This document shows positions 43,996 to 52,711 of a DNA stretch of 64,000 nucleotides, piece after piece. Made by a program: the position numbers and the translations under genes. The notes under the pieces were generated by a model, which saw nothing but the letters and a program-made list of their open reading frames with translations, made no database searches and was not told the DNA's origin. Numbering within the stretch: the first letter of the stretch is position 1; each line of letters opens with the position of its first letter. The DNA is from CAYWNA01 sp964459305 (lineage in GTDB: Bacteria > Planctomycetota > Planctomycetia > Pirellulales > Pirellulaceae), in contig CAYWNA010000022.1 in NCBI GenBank assembly GCA_964459305.1, positions 1 through 64,000 on the forward strand, given 5' to 3'.

Positions 43996-45513
43996 ATGCC
44001 AGAGGCATCACACAACCGGCGGGATTTCACGAAACGGCTGGCGACAGGGACGGCCGCTTTGCTGGCAGGTGCTTCACACGTCGACGCTGGCGAGGAGTCA
44101 GCGGGAAAGGGCGACACGGAAACGCCGCCAACACCCGTGCCATCGTCCGGCGGAACGCAGAGAGAAGATTCGCTCGCAACCCATGTCCGTAGCGCGGGGT
44201 GTGTCTCGACAGACGGGAAAACGTTCCACGAGTCCGTCCGCGACATTTCCGTCGTTGGCCAAAGCGACGTGATTGTCTGTGGCGGTGGGCCCGCCGGATT
44301 CGCTGCCGCATTGGCGGCCGCCCGAAGTGGGGCGCGGACGCGGCTGATCGATGTCAACGGCTGCATCGGCGGCATCTGGACTGCAGGCGCCCTGTCCTTG
44401 ATTATCGATTCGAAGGCAAAGCCGGGGATAATGGCCGAGCTGCGCGCGGATCTGGATCGCGCTTCGGCCGGTCACTGGGTCGGCAGTTCCATCGCTTACG
44501 ATCCGGAGAGAATGAAGCTCCTGCTGGAAACCAGGCTGCTCGAAGCGGGTGTCGAGATTCGACTGCACACGCGAGTCGTCTCGGCGATTTTGGATCAACA
44601 CGGTCGGCTGTCGACCGTCGTCACCGAATCGAAGTCCGGGCGTGAGGCGTGGACGGCGAAGACGTTCATCGACTGTACGGGAGACGGGGACCTGGCGGCG
44701 CAGGCAGGCTGCGAGTTCGACCTCGGCGATCCCACGACCAAAGCGACTCAGCCGATGAGTTTGATGGCGCTGTTCACAGGTGTCACGACCGACGGCATCG
44801 CGAGGTTCGTTCGAGGCGACGCCGAGCCGCGGAAACTGGGAAACCCGAAAGAGAACCTTCTGGCCGAATTCCGGCGTGCCGGTGTCGAACCGTCCTATGC
44901 CGGGCCGACGATCTTCCGCATTCGGGACGGGTTCTATGCCATGATGGCCAACCATCAATACGGTTCGCTGGCCATCGACGCCGATCATGTGACGGCCGCG
45001 ACGCTGGAAGCCCGTCGCGAGGTTCACGGGCTGTTCGCGGCTTTGAAGAAGCTCGGTGGCCCGTGGGAGGGAATACAGCTCGTGACAACCGCCGAGCAAA
45101 TCGGCACGCGCGAAGGACGGCGGATTCGAGGCCGTTATTACGTGTCGGATGACGATCTCAAGAACGGCGCGCGGTTCGACGACGCCATATGTCGAGTCAC
45201 GTTTGGAATCGACGTACATTCTACCGACCCAGAGAAGACCAAGGGGATCGAGACGAAGCCGTTTCGTTCCAAGCCGTATGACATTCCGTTGCGCTCGTTG
45301 ATCGCTCGCGACGTGGACGGTCTGATGATGGCCGGACGGTGCATCAGCGGCGACTTCATTGCCCACAGCAGCTACCGGGTCACAGGCGATGCAGTAACGA
45401 TGGGAGAAGCGGCAGGCGTCACGTCGGCGCTGGCGGTCGCCAGCAATTCGTTGCCGCATGCGGTACCGTTCACCGAGGTTGCCCGTGCCCTTGAGCGCAC
45501 GAAGCAAGGATAG
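43996..45513 (+). CDS. Exported FAD-dependent oxidoreductase (FAD_oxidored family)
   Basis: The 505-residue protein has a Tat-like leader (NRRDFTKRLATGTAALLAGA). The FAD-binding motif is VIVCGGGPAGFAAALAAARS, followed by IGGIWTAGALSLI. C-terminal FAD contacts (DVDGLMMAGRCISGDF) and GEAAGVTSALA are intact. It is the same family as the 35.6-37.3 kb gene but clearly a different subgroup. The substrate is unknown. The start immediately follows the DUF3127 gene, and the 147-bp palindromic element begins 12 bp after the stop. Confidence 0.88.
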   Translation: MPEASHNRRDFTKRLATGTAALLAGASHVDAGEESAGKGDTETPPTPVPSSGGTQREDSLATHVRSAGCVSTDGKTFHESVRDISVVGQSDVIVCGGGPAGFAAALAAARSGARTRLIDVNGCIGGIWTAGALSLIIDSKAKPGIMAELRADLDRASAGHWVGSSIAYDPERMKLLLETRLLEAGVEIRLHTRVVSAILDQHGRLSTVVTESKSGREAWTAKTFIDCTGDGDLAAQAGCEFDLGDPTTKATQPMSLMALFTGVTTDGIARFVRGDAEPRKLGNPKENLLAEFRRAGVEPSYAGPTIFRIRDGFYAMMANHQYGSLAIDADHVTAATLEARREVHGLFAALKKLGGPWEGIQLVTTAEQIGTREGRRIRGRYYVSDDDLKNGARFDDAICRVTFGIDVHSTDPEKTKGIETKPFRSKPYDIPLRSLIARDVDGLMMAGRCISGDFIAHSSYRVTGDAVTMGEAAGVTSALAVASNSLPHAVPFTEVARALERTKQG

Positions 45514-45524
45514 GGCGGGTCAGG

Positions 45525-45671
45525 GCAGGGCTTTTGCTTTGTTCAAGCTGCACAGTTTGTAGCGGAATCGAAACCCGAAGCGTAAGCGAGGGAATCCTCG
45601 GAAAAGTCCCTCGCTTACGCTTCGGGTTACAATGGTACAGCCCCGCAAAGTGAAAAAGTAAAAGGCCCTGC
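45525..45671 (+). repeat. Nested palindromic element family A, copy 2 (147 bp)
   Basis: Inner arms built on AACCCGAAGCGTAAGCGAGGG (from 45572) pair with the complement at about 45607-45630. Outer arms GCAGGGCTTTTGCTTTGTTC and GTGAAAAAGTAAAAGGCCCTGC pair imperfectly. The whole element matches the reverse complement of 8767-8913, including the asymmetric GCTGCACAGT spacer. Confidence 0.87.
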
Positions 45672-46189
45672 GGGTCAGGGCTCAATTCCCTCAGGCTCGT
45701 CTTCTTCTGCGGGAGGACGGCCGGAGCCATAGGTTCTGGCGGAGCCATCGGACAGGATGACCCTGTACATGTAGATCGCGCCGTGTTCGCTGTCGATGGT
45801 CTTGATAACCTCGCCCCGTCCCTCGACGATGGCCTGCTCGAATTCGGCATTGTGCCGAAGGCCCGCGGATCGGACCGGGCCCGTTCGACGAGCACTGCCT
45901 CCTCCGCTTTCGGTGGAGCTTCCCCTGTTGGATGGGCGAGGATGGCGTTATCAATCGATGGCATCTGCATTGCTTCTAACAATCACTCGCTCCGCAGCGT
46001 GCGCGGATTCCTGGTAGTCTTCTCCATCCATGTTAATGCCACGCGCGGAAAAAAGTTGCACGGAGCCGGGAAGAAAGCCCGGTTCTGCTGCTTTCGTCCA
46101 TCTTCAAGCCTCAAGTCCGTCTCCCATGGATCTCCAATTCCGCGATCAACCGGTTTCCCGATAGACCTGGAGCGATCAATTTGGGCTTG
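45672..46189. other. Degenerate region, possible minus-strand gene fragment
   Basis: On the minus strand about 45695-45850 reads like protein (EVIKTIDSEHGAIYMYRVIL, then a Glu/Pro-rich end). A different frame further upstream reads AVLVERARSDPRAF, as at a sigma-factor start. No continuous frame or start joins them. It is most likely gene debris. Confidence 0.35.
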
Positions 46190-46340
46190 TTGCGCGATGA
46201 CGAATCAGGAATCGTGTCTAGCCGCTGGAATGGACGGTCACATCGCCAAACCCCTCAAGGCGCACGTGCTGGAGGACACGCTTGCAGGAATTTCGATCTC
46301 GTCGGCCAAGATCGGAGGGCCTGGCACCGAATACCCGTGA
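46190..46340 (+). pseudogene. Receiver-domain C-terminal remnant
   Basis: The frame ends ESCLAAGMDGHIAKPLKAHV, the typical end of a hybrid-kinase receiver domain (CLAAGMDGYLxKP). The phospho-acceptor half is absent or scrambled. It is the leftover of a larger signalling gene. Confidence 0.5.
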
Positions 46341-46379
46341 GTGCGGCCACTGAAAACAACTTCACAAGATGGCGAGAGA

Positions 46380-46790
46380 ATGACCTGTCCCAACGACACT
46401 CACCTGAAGTCGATTGGCTATATCCTCTGGGTGTTTGGTTTTACGGGAGCACACCGCTTCTATTACGGAAAGCCAATCACGGGAACCATTTGGTTCTTCA
46501 CGGCCGGACTGTGTGGCATCGGGTGGCTGATCGACTTGTTGCTTATCCCTGGCATGGACCGGCAGGCTGATTTCCGCTACCGGGCCGGCCGGGTGGATCA
46601 TTCTGTGGCTTGGATACTACTCACGTTCTTAGGAGTCCTGGGCATACACCGGTTCTACATGGGCAAGCTGATCACGGGCGTCATCTACCTGCTGACCGGC
46701 GGTCTGCTTGGGGTGGGCATTCTGTATGATCTTTGGACGCTGAACGGCCAGGTCAGCGAGATCAACCAGCAGGAAGAATTGCTCGGGTAG
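46380..46790 (+). CDS. Tandem TM2-domain membrane protein
   Basis: ATG 46380 is preceded by GCGAGAGA. The 136 residues have two TM2 units: YILWVFGFTGAHRFYYGKPI and AWILLTFLGVLGIHRFYMGK, each followed by a second span (WFFTAGLCGIGWLIDLL; VIYLLTGGLLGVGILYDLW). Four membrane helices result. TM2 proteins usually carry one unit, so the duplication is unusual. Function unknown, possibly a small envelope sensor. Confidence 0.88.
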   Translation: MTCPNDTHLKSIGYILWVFGFTGAHRFYYGKPITGTIWFFTAGLCGIGWLIDLLLIPGMDRQADFRYRAGRVDHSVAWILLTFLGVLGIHRFYMGKLITGVIYLLTGGLLGVGILYDLWTLNGQVSEINQQEELLG

Positions 46791-46811
46791 CTGCGTCTTG
46801 ACATGGCCCAC

Positions 46812-47100
46812 TCAGTCATGCACCATCTCCGTTTTCGGCGCTTTCTTGACTGCGTCGTCCTGCACGTCCAGTTCGAATCCCGTGACCTTGAAGGTGTAAG
46901 CAAATTCAAGACGGCAACGAACAACGTGACTCCCATTGTCGTGAGCGGTCCGAGGATGTAGAACCGCCAGATGTGAACGGCTCTTTCTCGCTCAACGAAC
47001 CGCGGATGGGACACGCAGCCCCGCAATATATTCACGATGCCTTTTTCAAACGGGTATTGGACCACGTCAAACAGCAGAAGTGAGATCCCCACAATGATCC
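46812..47100 (-). pseudogene. Probable frameshifted small membrane-protein gene
   Basis: On the minus strand the frame reads IVGISLLLFDVVQYPF, then HPRFVERERAVHIWRFYILG and a hydrophobic run. Near 46895 the protein-like text switches frame to EFAYTFKVTGFELDVQDDAV and ends at 46812. One lost or gained base explains this. The N-terminal end overlaps the start of the SGNH gene on the other strand. It could alternatively be a sequencing error in a real gene. Confidence 0.4.
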
Positions 47101-48353
47101 GACGATGGAACTCTATCGGACTCTTGAGAACATGGCAGTGCAATCTGGCCTTGACGGCGGCAATCTGTTTCGCCGTGAGTGTGGCCGATGCTGACGACGT
47201 CGAACCGGCGGAAGTCGTGAGCGTCAAAGGTGAACAGACGCGTCTATCGCCCGACAAGCCGCATGCGTGGGCCAAAGGCGCAAGACTCAGGCAGCTTCAA
47301 ACGCTGGGGCCCGGCCGCGGAACTCCCGCCCATCATGCCATCGTGGCCGACAGCGTGATCGTTCGCCATGGCGATCGTGTGCTGGCCAAAGGCAAGGACT
47401 ACCTGGTTGATCCAATCTGGGGATCGTTGGGTATCACGCCGGAATCCAGCGTGACCACGAACGACCTGGTGACGGTTGACTATCGGTACTCATTGCGTCG
47501 ACTTGACTCGCAGATCGAGACCACCGATGGTCGCACGATCGTTCGCGCTGGCAAGCATCACCTGACAACGCCGCTGCCGCCATCTTTGGATCCCGGCGAA
47601 GTGCGCTCGGCAAACGTCTTCGTCGACTACCACAACGACGGGTCCGATGCCATAGTATTCCCAATCCAGGAAACCGCCAAAGAGACTGTCACACAAACCA
47701 CGAGCGGCCGGATTCCCGCCACGCTTGTCAGAATCCACTCCGGCAAGCCAGTCACCATCGTGTGTTGGGGCGACAGCGTAACGGTTGGGGGCGATGCCAG
47801 CAGTCCCAGCACGCGCTACGCGGTAGTATTCAAAAAACGTCTCAAGGCAAAGTACCCCGACGCGAACATTCGCGTCGAAACCATCGCGGTCGGCGGCTCG
47901 AACTCGCGCCAGTGGTTATGGCCGGATCGGCACCCTGGGCGCGTCGGCTGCGACTGGCAACGTATCGCGGATGCCCGGCCGGATTTGGTCACGATCGAAT
48001 TTGTCAACGACGCTTACATGTCGCCGCAAACGGTCAAGGAAGTCTACGGCGAAATCCTGCAGCGGTTGCGGAGGCTTGACGCCGAGGTGATTCTGATAAC
48101 GCCACACTTCACGATGCCGAGTATGATGGGTTTTCGTTCCCTGAGAGAATCCGAACGTCGTCCGTACGTGATTGCACTGCGGGATTTCGCAAAGACCAAC
48201 AACTTGGCCCTGGCCGACGCATCTGCACGATGGGAGCATCTGTGGAAGGAAGGCATCCCCTACGTCACGTTGCTGACCAACGGCATCAACCATCCCGACG
48301 ACCGCGGACACGCGATCTTTGCCGACGAACTGATGCGATGTTTCGACGAGTGA
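47094..48353 (+). CDS. Exported SGNH/GDSL-type esterase-like hydrolase
   Basis: From ATG 47094, 419 residues. A signal peptide (about 1-33: LLRTWQCNLALTAAICFAVS) precedes a beta-rich N-terminal domain (about 40-215). The SGNH hydrolase part has block I CWGDSVTVGG with Ser228, block III FVNDAY and block V NHPDDRGHAIF. These give the Ser-Asn-Asp/His set of an SGNH esterase, probably deacetylating a polysaccharide or similar substrate outside the cell. Confidence 0.85.
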   Translation: MIRRWNSIGLLRTWQCNLALTAAICFAVSVADADDVEPAEVVSVKGEQTRLSPDKPHAWAKGARLRQLQTLGPGRGTPAHHAIVADSVIVRHGDRVLAKGKDYLVDPIWGSLGITPESSVTTNDLVTVDYRYSLRRLDSQIETTDGRTIVRAGKHHLTTPLPPSLDPGEVRSANVFVDYHNDGSDAIVFPIQETAKETVTQTTSGRIPATLVRIHSGKPVTIVCWGDSVTVGGDASSPSTRYAVVFKKRLKAKYPDANIRVETIAVGGSNSRQWLWPDRHPGRVGCDWQRIADARPDLVTIEFVNDAYMSPQTVKEVYGEILQRLRRLDAEVILITPHFTMPSMMGFRSLRESERRPYVIALRDFAKTNNLALADASARWEHLWKEGIPYVTLLTNGINHPDDRGHAIFADELMRCFDE

Positions 48354-48375
48354 CGCCGGCACACGGCCAGCGGTT

Positions 48376-49062
48376 TCACGGTGAGTCACTCGGCACGGAA
48401 ATCTCAATCCACTCGTCCACAGGATCACCGCCGGTGAGAATCTCGTACGATCCCGGTCCGCTCAGCCTGATCGTCTCATTCTTCGTCTGGCGTTCTTCCG
48501 CCCACGCGTGCGTGATCGTAACCGGCGCGGCGGACTGCCGACGGTCGTCCAAGCAGTGAGCGTAGACACAGAAATTGTTGATCGCCGGATCGCCGACGTA
48601 GCGAACGTAGACACGGTCGGCAGGTTCCTTGAGACGGACTTCGCGATGAGCATTGTAGTGCCAGTAAAGAGTTCTGACCTCAAAGATCGCGAAGCCTTCG
48701 CCGGGTTTGCCCAACGTTAAGCCCTCGGCGGACGTGCGGATGTTCCTGGATTCGTAGATGCCGTCAACGAAGTCGGTGGACCGCTCGGACAGGTTGGGCT
48801 CGTAGACAAAACGTCCGTTCGCATAGTTGTGGATCGTGAAATGACGGTGATCCACGAGGTATTTGTAGACCTCCCACGCGAGTTCGTCGTTCTGAAGATC
48901 CCGCCAGCGATGGAACTCCCGAAAGGCCCTCATGCTGTAGGCATCGGCGTTGTGAGGTGAAACAACGCGCGGCGAGTATTCCCGGGCCATGGCCGGCAAG
49001 GCAGCCAGCACTGCGACTGAAAGAAGGACTATGGGTGACCCCGTCTTGCGTGGTTCGCCCAT
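48376..49062 (-). CDS. Exported protein of unknown function
   Basis: ATG 49062 is preceded by GGGAGA and starts a signal peptide (GSPIVLLSVAVLAALPAMA). An open frame extends further upstream into the palindromic element and is spurious. The mature part has conserved-looking stretches (YKYLVDHRHFTIHNYANGRF, YRYVGDPAINNFCVYAHCLD-like) but I do not recognise a family. Aromatic content and the YEILTGGDPVDEWIEI ending suggest a beta-rich domain. Confidence 0.75.
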   Translation of the reverse strand: MGEPRKTGSPIVLLSVAVLAALPAMAREYSPRVVSPHNADAYSMRAFREFHRWRDLQNDELAWEVYKYLVDHRHFTIHNYANGRFVYEPNLSERSTDFVDGIYESRNIRTSAEGLTLGKPGEGFAIFEVRTLYWHYNAHREVRLKEPADRVYVRYVGDPAINNFCVYAHCLDDRRQSAAPVTITHAWAEERQTKNETIRLSGPGSYEILTGGDPVDEWIEISVPSDSP

Positions 49063-49138
49063 GACAATGTCTCCCGGAGTACTGCGAGTGGATGGCGCCC
49101 GTTCCTGTACCGCTTTTCGGGCCGCGGTGCACAAGAGA

Positions 49139-49272
49139 GGCCTTGATCGTAACTCCGGCATCGAAACCCGAAGCGTAAGCGAGGAGGAGGCCGTAGTTCG
49201 CTGCATTCCTCGCTTACGCTTCGGGTTACTATGCGATCACTCCTGGCAACTGCCGGAGTTATGATCAGGGCC
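49139..49272 (-). repeat. Nested palindromic element family B, copy 2 (134 bp)
   Basis: Outer arms GGCCTTGATCGTAACTCCGG and CCGGAGTTATGATCAGGGCC enclose inner arms on AAACCCGAAGCGTAAGCGAGG. It is the reverse complement of the element at 23650-23783 over its full length. Confidence 0.88.
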
Positions 49273-49358
49273 CACAAGAGATGACCAATCCGCGTCTTGA
49301 ATCTGTTTCGAATTCTGGATTTCGAATTTCGCATTCGTCACGAAGCCTCCGGAGGGCC

Positions 49359-49387
49359 TTGACAGGGTGAAACTACCCTGTTAGTAT
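49359..49387 (+). promoter_or_regulatory. Sigma-70-type promoter of the BlaI-M56 operon
   Basis: TTGACA (49359-49364) and TAGTAT (49382-49387) have exactly 17 bp between them, 45 bp before the BlaI-type start. Confidence 0.75.
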
Positions 49388-49401
49388 TACCGCAGTAGTT
49401 T
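49370..49401. promoter_or_regulatory. Probable BlaI-type operator
   Basis: AAACTAC (49370-49376) and GTAGTTT (49395-49401) form an inverted repeat that brackets the -10 element. It echoes the TACTACA/TGTAGTA dyads bound by BlaI/MecI repressors, which fits autorepression. Confidence 0.7.
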
Positions 49402-49431
49402 GATTGTTGGAAATGAGCATGGAGCGACCAT

Positions 49432-49815
49432 ATGGTGGGCAAGCGGGCGTATCGACTGGGTGACCTTCAACTCCGAATAATGAGGGTACTTTGGACTCGT
49501 GGGCCGTCGATTGTGGCCGGAGTTCAAGAGGAACTTGACGGCGAGCCATTGGCCTACACCACGGTCGCAACCATGCTTCGAAAGATGGAGGACCGTGGAC
49601 TCGTACGACATCAGGAGGAGGATCGTCGGTTCATCTACGAGGCGGCGGTGAGCGAGGAAGATGTGACGCGAAGCATGGCCGACGACCTGGTCGATCGGCT
49701 GTTTCAAGGAAGCCTCTCGGAAGCGGTGAGCCATCTGCTGGAAACGCGCGATGTCAGCCGTCGGGAGTTGGCCCGGTTGGAGCAACTGATTCAGGAGCGA
49801 AAAAAGCGGCGCTGA
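49432..49815 (+). CDS. BlaI/MecI/CopY-family transcriptional repressor
   Basis: The 127-residue protein has the BlaI winged helix (LGDLQLRIMRVLWTRGPSIV, YTTVATMLRKMEDRGLV) and a helical C-terminal dimer segment. It should bind the palindrome over its own promoter. The M56 peptidase gene starts 25 bp downstream, giving the usual BlaI-BlaR-like pair: the peptidase would inactivate the repressor on a signal. No beta-lactamase is adjacent. Confidence 0.92.
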   Translation: MVGKRAYRLGDLQLRIMRVLWTRGPSIVAGVQEELDGEPLAYTTVATMLRKMEDRGLVRHQEEDRRFIYEAAVSEEDVTRSMADDLVDRLFQGSLSEAVSHLLETRDVSRRELARLEQLIQERKKRR

Positions 49816-49840
49816 TGCTTGACAGGAACAGGTAGACATC

Positions 49841-52495
49841 ATGCAGAGCAACTTGATGCCCGAATACGGTTTTCTGCTGGAAGCGGTCCTATGGCTGGGT
49901 ATTGGCACGGCGGGAATCGTCGGTTTGGCCGCATTGACCGAGCGTCTTGTGAGGCCCGCAGCGTGGAAACGAACAACGTGGCGAATTGCTACACTTGCGA
50001 TCATGATGCTGGTGCTTGTGGAGCTGACGGGCACCGGATCGGGGCTCGTTTGGATTGCCGGCCTAAAGAGAGCGCCGTCTCGTGGACGCTCGGAAGAGCC
50101 GGCGCATCAAACTCGTTCAAACGCCGATGCTGACGTCAGTACCGCGTCCCTCAGGGCAGACCAACAGAGCCTCAGCTTGTTGGAAGAGCCGATTACTTCG
50201 CCGACTTTTGCCGGATTCGCAGATTCGGACTTTCTCTGGCCCGCCGTAGACGAGTTCGCGCCGCACGTGGACGATTATTTTGCTGCGCATCACTTTCGCG
50301 ATTCGGAGGTTGCTCGAACGGATCTTCTCACGTCGGCTCCTGATGTTGGGAACGATCCATCAACGACGACCGACCGGGATGTGAAGCATATTTCTGATTC
50401 CCCGATTCTCGCGGTTCGCGAGGCAGAGTCAGGTCGAGCACGGTGGCCGTGTCTGATTTGGTTGCTCGGCGCGGCGGTGTTTGCCGTCCGTGTCGTGTGG
50501 TCGCGCTTTTTGCTGCTGGTGTTTCTTGCTCGACGTGCGCGATCGGTCTGCGACGAGGCGATATGGCGGCGAGTCGGCGTGCTTGCCCGTCGAATGGGAA
50601 TCCGGCGCCGAGTTCGACTGGTGGAGGCGGTGGGACTGACCACGCCTGCCGCCTTTGGAAGCCTTCGGCCAACCATCGCGCTGCCGGTTTCGTTTTCCAG
50701 CGAGTTTGACCATCGGCAGCAACAGGTGATGCTTGCCCACGAATTAGCTCATTTGGCAGCACACGACCCAGCGTGGCAATGGGCGGCGGGTTTGCTGACG
50801 GCAGCCCTGTGGTGGCATCCGCTGGCATGGTGGTCGCGGCGTCAAATGCGGGCGACCAGCGAAACGGCGGCCGATGAAGCGAGCCTGCTGGTACCTCAAG
50901 GCCCCGACACTTTGGCTTCGTGCCTGGTCGAATTGGGAAAACGATTAACGCAGACACCTCCACAGCGGCTTGGATGGCTGTCGATCGGGGGCTCGGACTA
51001 TCGGTCCGGACTGGGCCGGCGCGTCCAGCGGCTATTGGACCTTCCGAATCGCTCGTGGCGGGTTCCGGCCCGAACGCCTTCACTGCTGGTCATGACCACG
51101 CTGCCCGTGGTACTCGTATTGTTCACCGTTTTCTGTACCGCTTGGGGACGTCCTCAGGCCACACTACCTCAAGGAGAAACGACGATGAAAGTGCTTCAGG
51201 TTTCTTGGCATCGTTCGCTGGCTGCATCGGCGATGGTGCCGCTGTTGAGCTTATTTTCCGGCGATGCCCTGTCAGACGACGGTTTGTTCGCCGAATCGGA
51301 AAGTGTTGTCGTCAACGAGGATTCGGTTGAGACCGTTGAACTGGCCCTGTTGAATGACGAGGAGAGGGAAGAACGAGAACGACGTGAGATTCGTGAACGC
51401 GAGGAAAGGGAAGAGCGCGGACGACGCGAACGCGCGGGGCATGGAGAGAGACTCGAACAGGAGTTGCGTAAGCTTCGGGAGAAGGCCGAACACATTGAGC
51501 GCGAACTCCGGGAGCATCCGGACGGCGAAGAGGGACGGGAAATGCGTGCCCACCTGCGCGAGATCCAGGAACGGATGGAAGACATCCACCGGGAGCTTGG
51601 TGGCAGAGAACGCGGACGCCCTGAGCATGCCGAGCGAGAAGGACGGGAGCGCGCGGAACGCGCCGAGCGGGAACGCCATGAGCGTGCGAAACACATCGAG
51701 GAGCTCAAGCGAGAGCATCATGGACTTCAGGAGAGGGCCGAACATATCAAACGCGAACTTAAGGGCCTCCGTGATGACCAGGATGACGAAGCTCACGAGT
51801 TGCATGGCGCACTTCGCGAAATCCAGGAACGGATGGAGCAGATTGCCCGGCAGGCTCGCGGCGGTGAACGGGAAGGACATCACGAGAGGGAACGACGCGA
51901 GGCCGAAGAACGAGGGAGGCGAGCTGCCCCCGGTCGCGAATTGATGGAGAAACGGCGCGAGCTGGAAGGCCGGGCGCATCAGATTCGACGCGAACTGGAG
52001 GGACTACGAGACGACCAGGACGAAGAAGCTCGGGATCTGCATGCAGCGCTGCGCGAGATCGAGGAGAACATCCACCGGCTTGAACACCAGCATCGAGGTC
52101 CGGAGCGCGGGCGAGAGCGAGAGTCAACCCGCGGACGCCTGGAGGAGATGAAGCGAGCTTACCATCACGCACGCGAGGAGGGCAGGGAGGAAGAAGCCGA
52201 GCACATCAGACGTGAAATGGCCCAGATCGCCGAGCGATCGGCCGGACGTCCCCCGGCCCGGCCTCAGCCCGCAGTACCCGCGCAGGTTCACCGCGAGTTG
52301 GAGGAAGTGAAGGGTGCCGTCCGTCAACTGCATGGGCAGATGGAGGAGATGCGCCACCAAATGGAGGAAATGCGCCGAGCCCTCAAGGCTTTCGTAGAGC
52401 ATGAACGCCGCGAGAGGGACGAAGACGACGACAAGGAGGATGAGGACGACGAAGAAGAAGAGGAAGAAGAAGACGACGAGGATGACGATGACTGA
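49841..52495 (+). CDS. M56 (BlaR1-like) membrane peptidase with long charged coiled-coil and acidic tail
   Basis: The 884-residue protein has several N-terminal membrane helices (about 10-30, 47-73, 205-232) and the M56 metallopeptidase site H300-E-x-x-H304 (LAHELAHLAAHD). Further hydrophobic segments follow (about 430-445). From about 495 the protein becomes a roughly 350-residue Glu/Arg-rich coiled coil with repeated HIxRELxGLRDDQD and EIQERME units, then a tail of mostly Asp and Glu. BlaR1-type proteins carry a sensor domain here; no penicillin-binding sensor is visible. A strong terminator follows (52612). Confidence 0.88.
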   Translation: MQSNLMPEYGFLLEAVLWLGIGTAGIVGLAALTERLVRPAAWKRTTWRIATLAIMMLVLVELTGTGSGLVWIAGLKRAPSRGRSEEPAHQTRSNADADVSTASLRADQQSLSLLEEPITSPTFAGFADSDFLWPAVDEFAPHVDDYFAAHHFRDSEVARTDLLTSAPDVGNDPSTTTDRDVKHISDSPILAVREAESGRARWPCLIWLLGAAVFAVRVVWSRFLLLVFLARRARSVCDEAIWRRVGVLARRMGIRRRVRLVEAVGLTTPAAFGSLRPTIALPVSFSSEFDHRQQQVMLAHELAHLAAHDPAWQWAAGLLTAALWWHPLAWWSRRQMRATSETAADEASLLVPQGPDTLASCLVELGKRLTQTPPQRLGWLSIGGSDYRSGLGRRVQRLLDLPNRSWRVPARTPSLLVMTTLPVVLVLFTVFCTAWGRPQATLPQGETTMKVLQVSWHRSLAASAMVPLLSLFSGDALSDDGLFAESESVVVNEDSVETVELALLNDEEREERERREIREREEREERGRRERAGHGERLEQELRKLREKAEHIERELREHPDGEEGREMRAHLREIQERMEDIHRELGGRERGRPEHAEREGRERAERAERERHERAKHIEELKREHHGLQERAEHIKRELKGLRDDQDDEAHELHGALREIQERMEQIARQARGGEREGHHERERREAEERGRRAAPGRELMEKRRELEGRAHQIRRELEGLRDDQDEEARDLHAALREIEENIHRLEHQHRGPERGRERESTRGRLEEMKRAYHHAREEGREEEAEHIRREMAQIAERSAGRPPARPQPAVPAQVHRELEEVKGAVRQLHGQMEEMRHQMEEMRRALKAFVEHERRERDEDDDKEDEDDEEEEEEEDDEDDDD

Positions 52496-52611
52496 AGCAG
52501 AATCGATCCGGTTTTTCTCAACCGAACCGATTCAAGGCGACGATAGTAGAATAATGATGTGGAGACTCAATCCACTCTGAACTATGCCTCTAGTTCCCGT
52601 GACGAAGAATG

Positions 52612-52646
52612 GCCGTCGCGTCCACTTGGACGCGACGGCTTTTTTT
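52612..52646. terminator. Intrinsic terminator
   Basis: Perfect 12-bp stem GCCGTCGCGTCC / GGACGCGACGGC with loop ACTT, followed by seven T's on the plus strand. It ends the BlaI-M56 operon. Confidence 0.88.
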
Positions 52647-52711
52647 GCGGATCTTCGCAGGATTCCGGTAAGCCCGAAGGGCACGTACGCGAGAGCCAGG
52701 GTCGTCGGACT

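Larger units (their letters stand above)
49063..49431. other. Intergenic with palindromic element and BlaI-gene promoter
   Basis: No gene is seen. It contains the family B element copy 2 (49139-49272) and, at the right end, the promoter and operator of the BlaI-type gene. Confidence 0.7.

Noticed and set aside
44098..45507. Minus-strand frame of about 469 codons
   Set aside because: Antisense to the FAD-dependent oxidoreductase, which has intact Rossmann motifs.
49432..52495. Beta-lactam resistance determinant
   Set aside because: BlaI-M56 pair lacks a beta-lactamase gene and a penicillin-binding sensor domain.
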